Below, one piece after another: positions 40,910 to 48,769 of a stretch of 64,000 bases of DNA. The stretch is taken from assembly GCA_046498405.1 (NCBI GenBank), contig JAWOAS010000138.1:1-64000 (forward strand). The letters are read 5' to 3'. Numbering within the stretch: position 1 is the first letter of the stretch; every line of letters begins with the position of its first letter. Below the pieces are notes generated by a model that was not told the origin of the DNA, made no database searches, and was given only the letters and a program-made list of their open reading frames with translations. The translations under genes were made by a program, and so were the position numbers. Origin of the DNA: T1Sed10-49 sp046498405 (lineage in GTDB: Bacteria; Actinomycetota; Nitriliruptoria; Euzebyales; Egibacteraceae).

Positions 40910-40983
40910 GGGGGCGTGGCCCAACAGGCAGAGGCGCGCCGCTTAAAACGGCGGAGCTGTGGGTTCGAGTCCCACCGCCCCCA
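40910..40983 (+). tRNA. tRNA-like gene with UAA anticodon and short variable loop
   Basis: All arms pair: acceptor GGGGGCG with CGCCCCC (discriminator A, no encoded CCA), D arm GCC/GGC with GG in the loop, anticodon stem CGCCG/CGGCG with loop CTTAAAA (anticodon TAA at 40944-40946), a 5-nt variable loop GAGCT, and T arm GTGGG-TTCGAGT-CCCAC. UAA would read the leucine codon UUA, but leucine tRNAs are class II with a long variable arm, which is missing here. A TACCCT box lies 12 nt upstream (40892-40897) and is a possible -10 element. The amino acid it carries is therefore uncertain; it could be a leucine-type isoacceptor or a specialised tRNA. Confidence 0.8.
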
Positions 40984-41009
40984 CGCCGGCGCGAGGGCGC
41001 TCCGCACGC

Positions 41010-42128
41010 TCACGCAGAGGTCGCGGGGTCCTCCTCGACGTCGTAGCGCAGCTCGGCCCCGCGCAGGCTCTCCGCCTCGTGCAGCGCCGTCATCGCCAGC
41101 GCGAGCGCGTCGTTGGAGCTCTCGGCCGGCAGGTGGACGCGGGCGCGCACGCTGCGGCGACCGTCGTCGTCCTCCCAGGTCTCGATCCCCCCGACGATGC
41201 CGATGCTGCTGAGCGCCCGGCCGAGCTCCTCACGCGGGGCCGCCACCGCGGCGTCGAGCCGCGCGGTGACGACGACGATGTGCTCGGCGGCGCCCGCCTC
41301 GCCCGCGGCGTACTCGGCGGGCGCGGGCTGCCCGGCGCTGGCCGTCGAGGCTCGCGCGTCCTCGGGCTGCGGCCCGACGTCGATGGCGACGACGAGAGTG
41401 GCCTCGGGGGCGCGCCAGGCGACGTGGGTCGTGGCCGTGCGCAGCCCGGACGCCGTGGGCGCGACCGGCACGACGACGAGGTCGTCGTCGTCGGCGGCGG
41501 CGCCGATCGCCATCGCGTAGCGGCGGGGATCGTGGTGGACGCGGTCGGACAGCGCGGCGACGACCTCCGGCAGGTCGGTGTCGGCGGCCCCGGTGCGCAG
41601 GACGCGGATGCGGTGCGGACGCGGTCCGGCCAAGCGCCGCGCGAGGTCGGCGGCCAGGCGCACCCCGCCCTCGCCGGCGGGCTGGAGATGGTCGTCGGAC
41701 AGCGGGACAAGGACGTGCTCGGTCGGGCGCTGACCGAGTCGCACGACGGCCATCGGCGTGCGCGAGCGGCCCACGACGGTGTCGATGAGCTCGCCGAAGA
41801 CGTTGCGGTTCGTGCTCCGGCCGCGCCAGCCCATGACGACGAGCGTCACGCCGTGCTCGGCGGCGGCGTCGAGCACCCCGTCGGCGACGTCGTCGCGGTC
41901 AACGACGAGGCCACGGCTGGCCACCCCCCAGTCGCGCACGACCTCCTCGGCGGCGGCCACGAGCGCGCTCGCGTCGTCGCGCACCGCGCTGGGCGCCTGC
42001 GCCGGCACGACGGTCAACGGCAGCACGACGCCGCCGTCGGCCCGGGCCACCGCGACGGCGTGGGCCATGAGCCCCTCGGCCGAGGCGGGGTTGGTGAGCG
42101 GCACCATGACCACCGATCCGAGTGCCAT
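41010..42128 (-). CDS. Universal stress protein-domain protein
   Basis: 372 residues. The N-terminal Usp domain (about 5-135) ends with TLVVMGWRGRSTNRNVFGELIDTVVGRSRTPMAVVR, which has the G-x2-G-x9-G(S/T) style nucleotide-binding region in altered form (GRSTNRN). A second, Usp-like but diverged half follows (about 140-250, EHVLVPLSDDH...), then a Pro/Ala linker and a C-terminal module with VRARVHLPAESSNDALALAMTALHEAESL, resembling a double-stranded-beta/alpha module. The function of the C terminus is unknown. AGGAGGTGGTG sits directly before the ATG. Downstream of nothing in its strand within 170 bp; monocistronic. Confidence 0.82.
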   Translation of the reverse strand: MALGSVVMVPLTNPASAEGLMAHAVAVARADGGVVLPLTVVPAQAPSAVRDDASALVAAAEEVVRDWGVASRGLVVDRDDVADGVLDAAAEHGVTLVVMGWRGRSTNRNVFGELIDTVVGRSRTPMAVVRLGQRPTEHVLVPLSDDHLQPAGEGGVRLAADLARRLAGPRPHRIRVLRTGAADTDLPEVVAALSDRVHHDPRRYAMAIGAAADDDDLVVVPVAPTASGLRTATTHVAWRAPEATLVVAIDVGPQPEDARASTASAGQPAPAEYAAGEAGAAEHIVVVTARLDAAVAAPREELGRALSSIGIVGGIETWEDDDGRRSVRARVHLPAESSNDALALAMTALHEAESLRGAELRYDVEEDPATSA

Positions 42129-42298
42129 CACCACCTCCTGCTCGACCGGTGCCCGGCGTGACCGCGGATACGCCGGGCACCGCGGCGACGTTCCACGACG
42201 GGTGAGGCCACCGCGGCCGTCGCATCCTGGCCTGGCCCCGAGGCCTGAGCGAGCGTACCCGACGCCGTCGCCGCCACGCCGGCAGCCTGCCGCCGACC

Positions 42299-43564
42299 TC
42301 ACTCGCGCCAGCCGGCCGGGTCCCGGCCGCCGACGAGGCGCCGCAGGCCACCGTCGGCGTCGACGACGAGCACCTCGCCGATGAACGGCTCGACGCCCGG
42401 CGCGGTGGCCGCCGTGCGCGGCGCCCCGAGCGCGACGGTGACGTCCGCGCTGGGCAGCTCGCCGAGCAGGCCCTCGCGGGGATGCAGCCCCGAGGGCAGG
42501 TCGACGGCGACGATCGCCGCCCGGCGGCGCTGCAGGGCCCGCAATGCCGCGAGCGGCCCTCCGCGCAGCGCGCCGTCGAGGCCGCCACCGACGAGGGCGT
42601 CGACGACGACGCCGGCCGGGGGCAGCTCGCCGCCGGGGCGCTGGCAGGCCACGCGCTCGAGGCCCCGCGTCGCGGCGTCCTCGGCGACGACGGCGACGGG
42701 ATGGCCGGCCGCCTCGAGGGCCCTCGCCGTGGCGAGGCCCGCCCGGCCGTTGCCACCCCCGCCGGCGAGCACGACGACCCCGCGTCGCTCGTGGTCGAGG
42801 CGACGCGCGACCTCGGCGATGCGCCCGCCGACGATGCCGAGTCGTCGGGGACCCGGCGCACCCTCCGCAGGCGCGGACCCGGCGCTGCCGGTGGGAGGCA
42901 GGTCGGCGAAGCGCGGCCGGCGGGGTGGGCCGGCCCGGGTGGCGAGCCATGGCGCGACCTCGCGGTCGGCCCCGAGGTCGGCCGGGGTGAGGCCGCGGTG
43001 CCAGCCAGGGACGAGCGCATCGAGCAACGCGGCGGTGAGCAGGCCCGTCGCCCCCCACAAGAGGTTGCGGTCATCGAGCTGCCAGGCCCACGACGCCCGC
43101 GTCGTCGACAGCCGTACGACCCGCCACCGCGCCGGGTCGCAGAGCGCTGCGAGCCCGACGGAGAGGATCTCGGCGACCTCGGCCTCGCTGCGCACGAGGG
43201 GGTGCGGTCGACGCCACCGGCCGACGACCGCCTGCAACCAGAAGCGCGACGGCGGGACGTAGAGGGCCGGCAGGGCCCCGAGTGGGTCGACGGTCGAGGC
43301 GTCGAGGCCGATCTCCTCGTGGGCCTCCCGCAGCGCCGCCTCCTCGACGGTCTCGCCGGGGTCGACGCCACCGCCCGGCAGCGAAACCTGGCCGGGGTGG
43401 GTGCGCAGGTCCTCGCGGCGCCGGGTGTAGACGATGCGCAGGTCGTCGCCGGCCTCGGACAGCAGCGCGAGCGCGGCGCCTACCCGGGCCTCACCGGAGC
43501 GGGCGAGGACGTCGGGCGCGCCAAGCGCTTCGGCGAGGGCGCCCCAGCGCGCGCCGGCCGGCAC
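42299..43564 (-). CDS. Nudix hydrolase (CoA pyrophosphatase-like) fused to a degenerate YjeF_N domain
   Basis: 421 residues. The N-terminal Nudix domain (about 25-190) carries RTHPGQVSLPGG plus the Nudix box GGVDPGETVEEAALREAHEEIGL, typical of the CoA diphosphohydrolase subgroup. The C-terminal part (about 240-420) resembles the YjeF N-terminal domain (NAD(P)HX epimerase): VVVLAGGGGNGRAGLATARALEAAGH, VVDALVGGGLDG and VAVDLPSGL are recognisable. The usual GxGNNGGDG is altered to GGGNGRAG, losing the second asparagine and the aspartate, so epimerase activity is doubtful. The GTG at 43564 lies 4 bp after the stop of a tiny membrane-protein gene, so it is translationally coupled. A nucleotide-repair link between the two halves is plausible. 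Confidence 0.85.
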   Translation of the reverse strand: MPAGARWGALAEALGAPDVLARSGEARVGAALALLSEAGDDLRIVYTRRREDLRTHPGQVSLPGGGVDPGETVEEAALREAHEEIGLDASTVDPLGALPALYVPPSRFWLQAVVGRWRRPHPLVRSEAEVAEILSVGLAALCDPARWRVVRLSTTRASWAWQLDDRNLLWGATGLLTAALLDALVPGWHRGLTPADLGADREVAPWLATRAGPPRRPRFADLPPTGSAGSAPAEGAPGPRRLGIVGGRIAEVARRLDHERRGVVVLAGGGGNGRAGLATARALEAAGHPVAVVAEDAATRGLERVACQRPGGELPPAGVVVDALVGGGLDGALRGGPLAALRALQRRRAAIVAVDLPSGLHPREGLLGELPSADVTVALGAPRTAATAPGVEPFIGEVLVVDADGGLRRLVGGRDPAGWRE

Positions 43565-43568
43565 CCCC

Positions 43569-43667
43569 TCAGAGGACGGGAGCGACGGCGAGGGTGAGGA
43601 CCATCGCCCCGGCGACGAGCGCCACGATGGCGATGACGACACCGCGTTGGCGCTTGGGAGACATCAT
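43569..43667 (-). CDS. 32-residue single-span membrane protein
   Basis: A short frame coding a basic head (MMSPKRQRG) and one hydrophobic helix (VVIAIVALVAGAMVLTLAVAPVL). The start ATG overlaps the TGA of the thiamine-binding protein gene (ATGA) and the stop lies 4 bp before the GTG of the Nudix fusion, so it fits exactly between two coupled genes. The composition is that of a real membrane helix, not a random G+C-rich frame. Too short for most gene callers. Function unknown. Confidence 0.7.
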   Translation of the reverse strand: MMSPKRQRGVVIAIVALVAGAMVLTLAVAPVL

Positions 43668-43975
43668 GGTTCGCCACGCTCCTCCATGGCCTGCTCGAGG
43701 CTCGCGAGCTTCGCCTCGCGGTCCTGGCTCGGCTTGTCATTGCGGACGTCGTACTTCGCGGTGATCGACACGCGGTCGGTCGTGGCGAGCACGGCGTCGC
43801 AAGCGGCGCGAAGCGCCGTCTGGCACTCCTCCCAGGAGCCCTCCACCAAGGTACCCGAGGCGTCGGTCGTACAGCGCACGCCCGTGGCCCGCACCGCGGC
43901 GACGGCGGTCGCGACCTCGGCGGAGACGCTCGCCGAGGCGGTGCCGACCGGGGTGACGGAGAACCACAGGTGCAT
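43664..43975 (-). CDS. MTH1187/YkoF-family thiamine-binding protein
   Basis: 103 residues with the ferredoxin-like fold of the UPF0045/MTH1187 family: MHLWFSVTPVGTASASVSAEVATAVAAVRATGVRCTTDASGTLVEGSWEECQTALRAACDAV. Members bind thiamine-like ligands and are found with ABC-type or other transporters. AGGAGG precedes the ATG at 43975. Its stop overlaps the start of the 32-residue membrane protein. No TPP riboswitch or thiamine gene is visible nearby. The gene is divergent from the CBS-domain gene, 46 bp away. Confidence 0.88.
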   Translation of the reverse strand: MHLWFSVTPVGTASASVSAEVATAVAAVRATGVRCTTDASGTLVEGSWEECQTALRAACDAVLATTDRVSITAKYDVRNDKPSQDREAKLASLEQAMEERGEP

Positions 43976-44021
43976 GGCGCCCTCCTGCGTCGCGCGGCGC
44001 GTGAACGGGTAGGACCCCGGC

Positions 44022-44501
44022 ATGCCGAGGGACACGCCGCTGCACACCATCATGACGCCGCAGGTCATCACTGTCCGCCCGGAGATGCCGATCGAGGACG
44101 CCGCCGCGCTGCTCGCCGACAACGGGATCTCCGGCGCCCCGGTCGTCGACGCGGCGGGCCGGCCCCTCGGACTCCTCGATGACACCGACCTCATCACCTC
44201 GAGCGCGCGGCTCGACGCGCCGACGACGCTCCACCTCCTCGGCGCCTACCTGCCCCTGCCCGGAGAGCAGCGACGCTTCAGCGAGGAGCTCCAGCACGCC
44301 CTCGCCCAGACCGTCGGCGAGGTCATGCGCGAGGACCTGCCGACGCTCGGGCCCGACGACACCGTCGAGGATGCCGCGACGATCATGACCCGCCAGCGGG
44401 TCGGGCGCGTCGCCATCGTCGACGAGCACCACGCGATCGTCGGCATCGTCACGCGCACCGACCTCATCGAGGGCATGGTCGGGGGCCAGGAGTCCCGCTG
44501 A
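44022..44501 (+). CDS. Tandem CBS-domain protein
   Basis: 159 residues made almost entirely of two CBS domains: IMTPQVITVRPEMPIEDAAALLADNGISGAPVVDAAGRPLGLLDDTDLI and VMREDLPTLGPDDTVEDAATIMTRQRVGRVAIVDEHHAIVGIVTRTDLI. They form one Bateman module that binds adenine nucleotides. A stretch of about 30 residues separates them. No catalytic domain is fused. The ribosome site is weak. It lies before, and is not clearly co-transcribed with, the glycerol-3-phosphate dehydrogenase operon. Confidence 0.93.
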   Translation: MPRDTPLHTIMTPQVITVRPEMPIEDAAALLADNGISGAPVVDAAGRPLGLLDDTDLITSSARLDAPTTLHLLGAYLPLPGEQRRFSEELQHALAQTVGEVMREDLPTLGPDDTVEDAATIMTRQRVGRVAIVDEHHAIVGIVTRTDLIEGMVGGQESR

Positions 44502-44637
44502 GCGCTCCGCACCGCCGCGCCGCAGCCCGGGACGGGACCGTCGGGCACCGCGTGCGGGCCGTGCGGCCGTATGCCACCACCACCCACCGGAGAGGTTGAC
44601 GCTCAGGCTGCGGCACAACCCCCGGGTGGTGAGGCCC

Positions 44638-46116
44638 ATGCGCTACGACGTGGCGATCATCGGTGCCGGCGTGGTGGGGTGCGCGATCGCCAGAGCGCTC
44701 TCCCGCTACGAGCTCGAGGTGGTGCTCATCGAGCGAGAGCACGAGGTGGGCTTCGGCACGAGCAAGGCGAACTCGGGGATCATCCACGCGGGCGCCCACG
44801 CCAAGCCCACCGAGGCCAAGGGACCGCTCGAGTGGGCCGGCAACCAGGCGTGGGGCCCGCTGCACGAGCAGCTCGGCTTCGGCTTCCGGCGTGTCGGCGA
44901 GCTCATCGTCGCCGTCGAGGAGGCGCAGCTCGAGATGCTCGAGACGCTCCGCAGGCAAGGCGTCGACCGGGGGGTGCCGGGCCTCGAGCTCTGGAACGGC
45001 GAGCAGGTCCGCGCCGCGGAGCCCAACGTCAGCGAGGACATCATCGCCGCGCTGTGGGCACCCACCGCCGGCGTCGTCAATCCCTACGAGGCCACCCTCC
45101 TGCTCGCCGAGTCGGCGGCCCGCAACGGCGTGGCGATCGCCACCGACCGGAGGGTGACCGCGCTGTCCTCCGACGACGAGGGCACGTGGCGCGTCGACAC
45201 CGCCGAGGGCGCGACCTACCACGCGCGCTTCGTCGTCAACGCCGCAGGCCTGCACAGCGACGAGATCGCCGTGCTCGCCGGCGTCGGGGACTTCACGATC
45301 ACCCCGCGCAAGGGTGAGGAGTACCTCCTCGACAAGCGCCTGTCGGGGATCGTCTCGCGGATCATCTTCCCCTGCCCGACGCCAACGACGAAGGGCATCC
45401 TCGTCATCCCCACCGTGGACGGGACGATCATGGTGGGCCCCACCGCCGAGGACCTCGACGACAAGACCGACACGTCGACCTCCGAGGCCGGCGCCGAGCA
45501 GATCTTCCGCTCGGTGCAGCGCCTCGTGCCCGGCATCAGCCGCAAGGACGTCATCGCGGAGTTCGCGGGCCTGCGCTCGGTCTCCTCGACGAACGACTTC
45601 ATCATCGGGCCGACCGCGGCCCGGGGGTTCCTCAACGCCGCCGGCATCCAGTCGCCGGGACTGACGGCCTCGCCGGCGATCGCCGAGCAGATCGTCGGCT
45701 TCCTCGACGACGAGGGGCTCGAGCTGGCCGAGCGCGACGACTACGAGCCGACGCTGCCCCATCCGGTGCGCTTCGCCCAACAGCCGCTCGAGGAGCAGAT
45801 CCGCCTCGCCGCGGCCGACCCGCGCTTCGCCCACCTCGTCTGCCGCTGCGAGCACGTCACCGAGGCGGAGGTCGTCGAGGCGATCCACCGGGGCGCGCAC
45901 ACCCTCGACGGGGTGAAGTTCCGGGCGCGCTGCGGCATGGGCCGCTGCCAGGGTGGCTTCTGCACCTGGCGGGTCATCGAGCTGCTCGCGCGCGAGCTCG
46001 GCATCGACGTGACCGAGGTCACGAAGTGCGGCGGGGACAGCTGGGTCGCCGTCGAGCGCGAGGACGTCGCCGATCCCGTCGAGCTCGCGCCCGTACGCGA
46101 GGAGGTGGCGACGTGA
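44638..46116 (+). CDS. FAD-dependent glycerol-3-phosphate dehydrogenase-like protein with C-terminal [2Fe-2S] domain (GlpA-like)
   Basis: 492 residues. The N-terminal DAO-type FAD domain begins MRYDVAIIGAGVVGCAIARAL. The C-terminal BFD-like domain holds four cysteines, LVCRCEHVTEAEVV and RCGMGRCQGGFC, that bind an iron-sulfur cluster. This is the architecture of GlpA and of the related clostridial/Thermotoga type. The start ATG 44638 gives the canonical N terminus; an upstream in-frame start at 44596 is unlikely. The stop overlaps the second gene by GTGA. It probably oxidises sn-glycerol-3-phosphate (or a related 2-hydroxyacid) and passes electrons to the membrane. Confidence 0.9.
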   Translation: MRYDVAIIGAGVVGCAIARALSRYELEVVLIEREHEVGFGTSKANSGIIHAGAHAKPTEAKGPLEWAGNQAWGPLHEQLGFGFRRVGELIVAVEEAQLEMLETLRRQGVDRGVPGLELWNGEQVRAAEPNVSEDIIAALWAPTAGVVNPYEATLLLAESAARNGVAIATDRRVTALSSDDEGTWRVDTAEGATYHARFVVNAAGLHSDEIAVLAGVGDFTITPRKGEEYLLDKRLSGIVSRIIFPCPTPTTKGILVIPTVDGTIMVGPTAEDLDDKTDTSTSEAGAEQIFRSVQRLVPGISRKDVIAEFAGLRSVSSTNDFIIGPTAARGFLNAAGIQSPGLTASPAIAEQIVGFLDDEGLELAERDDYEPTLPHPVRFAQQPLEEQIRLAAADPRFAHLVCRCEHVTEAEVVEAIHRGAHTLDGVKFRARCGMGRCQGGFCTWRVIELLARELGIDVTEVTKCGGDSWVAVEREDVADPVELAPVREEVAT

Positions 46117-47390
46117 TCACCGCCCAGCCACGCCAGATCGCCTCGGCCTACGACGTCGTCATCATCGGTGCGGGACCGGCCGGCCTCGCCGCGGCGCTCG
46201 GCGCCCGCGAGCAGGGGGCCGAGTCGGTCCTCATCGTCGACCGCGAGCGCGAGGCCGGCGGCATCCTCCTGCAGTGCATCCACTCGGGGTTCGGCCTGCA
46301 GTACTTCAAGGAGGAGGTCACCGGCCCGGAGTACGCCGAGCGCAGCCTCGAGGCCGCCCTCGAGCACGACGTCGACATCCTCACCGACGCCTTCGTCATG
46401 GACCTCGCCGAGGACCGGCGCCTCGTGCTCATGTCCCCCGACCACGGCGTCGTCATCGTCCGCGCCGGCGCCGTCGTCCTCGCGATGGGCGCACGGGAGC
46501 GCACGCGCGGGGCGATCCAGATCCCCGGCACGCGCCCCGCAGGCGTGCTCACCGCAGGGCTCGCGCAGAAAATGGTCAACCTCCACGGCTACCTGCCGGG
46601 CCGTCGCGTGGTCATCCTCGGCTCGGGCGACATCGGCCTCATCATGGCGCGGCGACTCACGCTCGAGGGCGTCGAGGTCGCCGGCGTCTTCGAGATCATG
46701 CCCTACGCCAACGGTCTGGGGCGCAACATCGTCCAGTGCCTGCACGACTACGACATCCCCCTGCACCTGTCGACGACCGTCATCGACATCCACGGCCACG
46801 ACCGCGTCGAGCGGGTCACCGTCGCGCCCGTCGACGACGACCTCACCCCCGACGCCGCCCGTGCCTGGGACATCCCCTGCGACACGCTCCTCCTGTCGGT
46901 CGGCCTCATCCCCGAGAACGAGCTCTCGCGGACCCTCGGGGTGCGCATGGACCCGCTGACCAACGGGCCCATCGTCACGAGTGCCATGGAGACCTCGGTG
47001 CCGGGGGTCTTTGCCGCCGGCAACGTCGTGCACATCAACGACCTCGCCGACTGGGTCAGTGAGGAGGCGGTCATCGCCGGGCGCAGCGCTGCGCGGCGGG
47101 TGACCGGCAACCCCCTGCCCGCCGACAACATCCGGGTCATCCCCGGTGAGAACGTCGGCGCGGTCGTGCCGCAGTCGGTCTCCAGCGACCGCCCCCACCG
47201 GATCTCCTTCCGCGTCAAGCGCCCGGTCCTCGAGGACGCCGTCATCACGCTCGGCGACGTGCGCCGACGCAAGGTGCGCGCCCTCGCGCCAGCGGAGATG
47301 GCGACGATCAACATCGCGCCGCGGCTGCTCGAGAGCTTCCACGGCGACGCCCTGCGGCTCGACGCCTTCCCGGCCGCCGAGGAGGGATGA
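46113..47390 (+). CDS. FAD/NAD(P)-dependent pyridine nucleotide-disulfide oxidoreductase-like subunit (GlpB-like partner)
   Basis: 425 residues. The FAD-binding fingerprint VVIIGAGPAGLAAALGAREQG is followed by GGILLQCIHSGFGLQYF and a second nucleotide-binding site RRVVILGSGDIGLIMARRLTLEG. MGARERTRGAIQIPGTRPAGVLTAG is typical of the second subunit in glp-like operons and of opine or sarcosine oxidase-like subunits. The last section VPGVFAAGNVVHINDLADWVSEEAVIAGRSAA is the FAD-tail motif. It overlaps both neighbours by 4 bp. It likely works as a complex with the GlpA-like protein and the DUF1667 protein. Confidence 0.9.
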   Translation: MITAQPRQIASAYDVVIIGAGPAGLAAALGAREQGAESVLIVDREREAGGILLQCIHSGFGLQYFKEEVTGPEYAERSLEAALEHDVDILTDAFVMDLAEDRRLVLMSPDHGVVIVRAGAVVLAMGARERTRGAIQIPGTRPAGVLTAGLAQKMVNLHGYLPGRRVVILGSGDIGLIMARRLTLEGVEVAGVFEIMPYANGLGRNIVQCLHDYDIPLHLSTTVIDIHGHDRVERVTVAPVDDDLTPDAARAWDIPCDTLLLSVGLIPENELSRTLGVRMDPLTNGPIVTSAMETSVPGVFAAGNVVHINDLADWVSEEAVIAGRSAARRVTGNPLPADNIRVIPGENVGAVVPQSVSSDRPHRISFRVKRPVLEDAVITLGDVRRRKVRALAPAEMATINIAPRLLESFHGDALRLDAFPAAEEG

Positions 47391-47827
47391 GCATGACGAC
47401 GACGCACGAGGGCCACGAGGTCGAGACGTTCGTCTACCTCTGCACCGGTTGCCCCTTGGGTTGCAGCCTCGAGGTCGACGCCAGCGAGGAGGGCGTCCTC
47501 GAGATCCGGGGGGCGACCTGCAAGATCGGCGAGCGCTACGCCAAGCAGGAGCACACCGACCCCCGCCGGCCGGTCTCGACGACGGTGCGCCTCGACGACC
47601 CCGCCCACCCCCGGCTGCCGGTGCGGGCGGCCGCGCCGGTGCCCAAGGATCTCGTCGCACCGCTCGTCTCGCATCTGCGCGACCTCGTCGTGCACCCGCC
47701 GGTCGCCCGGGGCGACGTCATCATCGCCGACGTGCTCGGCACGGGCATCGACGTCATCGCGACGCGGTCGGTGGCCGCGGCCCCGCCGCGGGGCGCCGAG
47801 GCGAGCCTGGCCACGGCAGGGCGCTAG
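47387..47827 (+). CDS. DUF1667 protein (small redox subunit of glycerol-3-phosphate dehydrogenase-like complex)
   Basis: 146 residues. The motif YLCTGCPLGCSLEVD supplies a CxxCPxGC cluster-like site, and a fourth cysteine lies in GATCKIG, so an iron-sulfur centre is possible. DUF1667 proteins are the third subunit of glp operons in Firmicutes and Thermotoga. It starts in the last codons of the second subunit (4-bp overlap) and ends in CTAG shared with the converging ppx gene. No glycerol kinase or facilitator gene is near. Confidence 0.9.
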   Translation: MSMTTTHEGHEVETFVYLCTGCPLGCSLEVDASEEGVLEIRGATCKIGERYAKQEHTDPRRPVSTTVRLDDPAHPRLPVRAAAPVPKDLVAPLVSHLRDLVVHPPVARGDVIIADVLGTGIDVIATRSVAAAPPRGAEASLATAGR

Positions 47828-48741
47828 CCCGCGGCGGCGAGGGCCCGGCAGAGGCCGTCGAGGAGGTCGCGCTCGCTGACGACGACCTCCTCGAAGCCTC
47901 CCCAGGCCATGACGCGCTCGAGGATGAGCGCCCCGGCGGCCAGCACGTCCTCGCGCCCCGGTGCCACCGGCCCCAGGCTCGCGATCCGCGCGGCGGTGCT
48001 CGCGCCCAGCTCGGCGAGCAGCCGCTCGGCGTCGGCACGCCCGAGCGCGGTGGCGTGGATCGCCCCGGGGTCGTAGGCCTCGAGGCCGAGGTGGAGGGCG
48101 GCCAGCGTCGTCGCGGTGCCGGCCACCGCCACGAGCGACTGGGCCCGGGCCGGGTCGAGGCGGCGGGCGACCTCGGCGAGCTCGCCGTCGACGAGCCGCG
48201 CGGCGGCTGACAGGGCCGCCGGCGACGGCGGGTCGTCGCGCAACAGGCGCTCGGTCAGGCGCACCGACCCGATCTGGCGGCTTTCGGAGACCTCCGGGCG
48301 CGCGCGGCCGAGGATGAGCTCGGTCGAGCCGCCGCCGATGTCGAGGACGAGCGCGGGCCGCGCCGGGTCGACCCCGGCGACCGCGCCGTCGAAGGCCAGG
48401 GCCGCCTCCTCGTCGCCGTCGAGGACGTCGGGCCGCACGCCGCTGGCGGCCTCGACCGCGTCGTGGAAGGCCGTGCGGTCGGCGACGTCACGCACGGCGC
48501 TCGTGGCCACGACCGCGACGCGCTCGCAGCCCAGGGCCCGCCAGCGCGCGGCGTAGCCGCCGATGACCTCGGCGGTGCGGGCGACCGCCTCGGGGCGCAG
48601 CCGCCCGACCCGATCGACGCCCTGACCCAGGCGGGTGGTCACCGCGTCGCGGTCGCGCCACACCGTCGTGCCGTCGACGACGTCGGCGACGAGCAGGCGC
48701 GTCGAGTTCGTCCCGCAGTCGACCGCGGCGACGCGGGTCAT
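47824..48741 (-). CDS. ppx: Exopolyphosphatase / guanosine pentaphosphate phosphohydrolase
   Basis: 305 residues of the Ppx/GppA family (ASKHA fold). RVAAVDCGTNSTRLLVADV is the phosphate-1 motif, EEAALAFDGAVAGVD and LVLDIGGGSTELILG the phosphate-2 and connecting motif. Length matches the short actinobacterial Ppx1 type. It releases phosphate from polyphosphate or converts pppGpp to ppGpp. It is next to the DUF501 gene and near ftsB and eno, as in other actinobacteria. The start MTRVAAVDCG is supported by homology; the ATG lies 28 bp after the DUF501 stop. Confidence 0.94.
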   Translation of the reverse strand: MTRVAAVDCGTNSTRLLVADVVDGTTVWRDRDAVTTRLGQGVDRVGRLRPEAVARTAEVIGGYAARWRALGCERVAVVATSAVRDVADRTAFHDAVEAASGVRPDVLDGDEEAALAFDGAVAGVDPARPALVLDIGGGSTELILGRARPEVSESRQIGSVRLTERLLRDDPPSPAALSAAARLVDGELAEVARRLDPARAQSLVAVAGTATTLAALHLGLEAYDPGAIHATALGRADAERLLAELGASTAARIASLGPVAPGREDVLAAGALILERVMAWGGFEEVVVSERDLLDGLCRALAAAG

Positions 48742-48769
48742 CGGCGGCCCACCGCCGTGAGGCGGTCGC

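Noticed and set aside
40910..40983. Ordinary tRNA-Lys or tRNA-Leu
   Set aside because: The anticodon is TAA, not TTT, and the long variable arm of leucine tRNA is missing, so neither standard call fits without a caveat.
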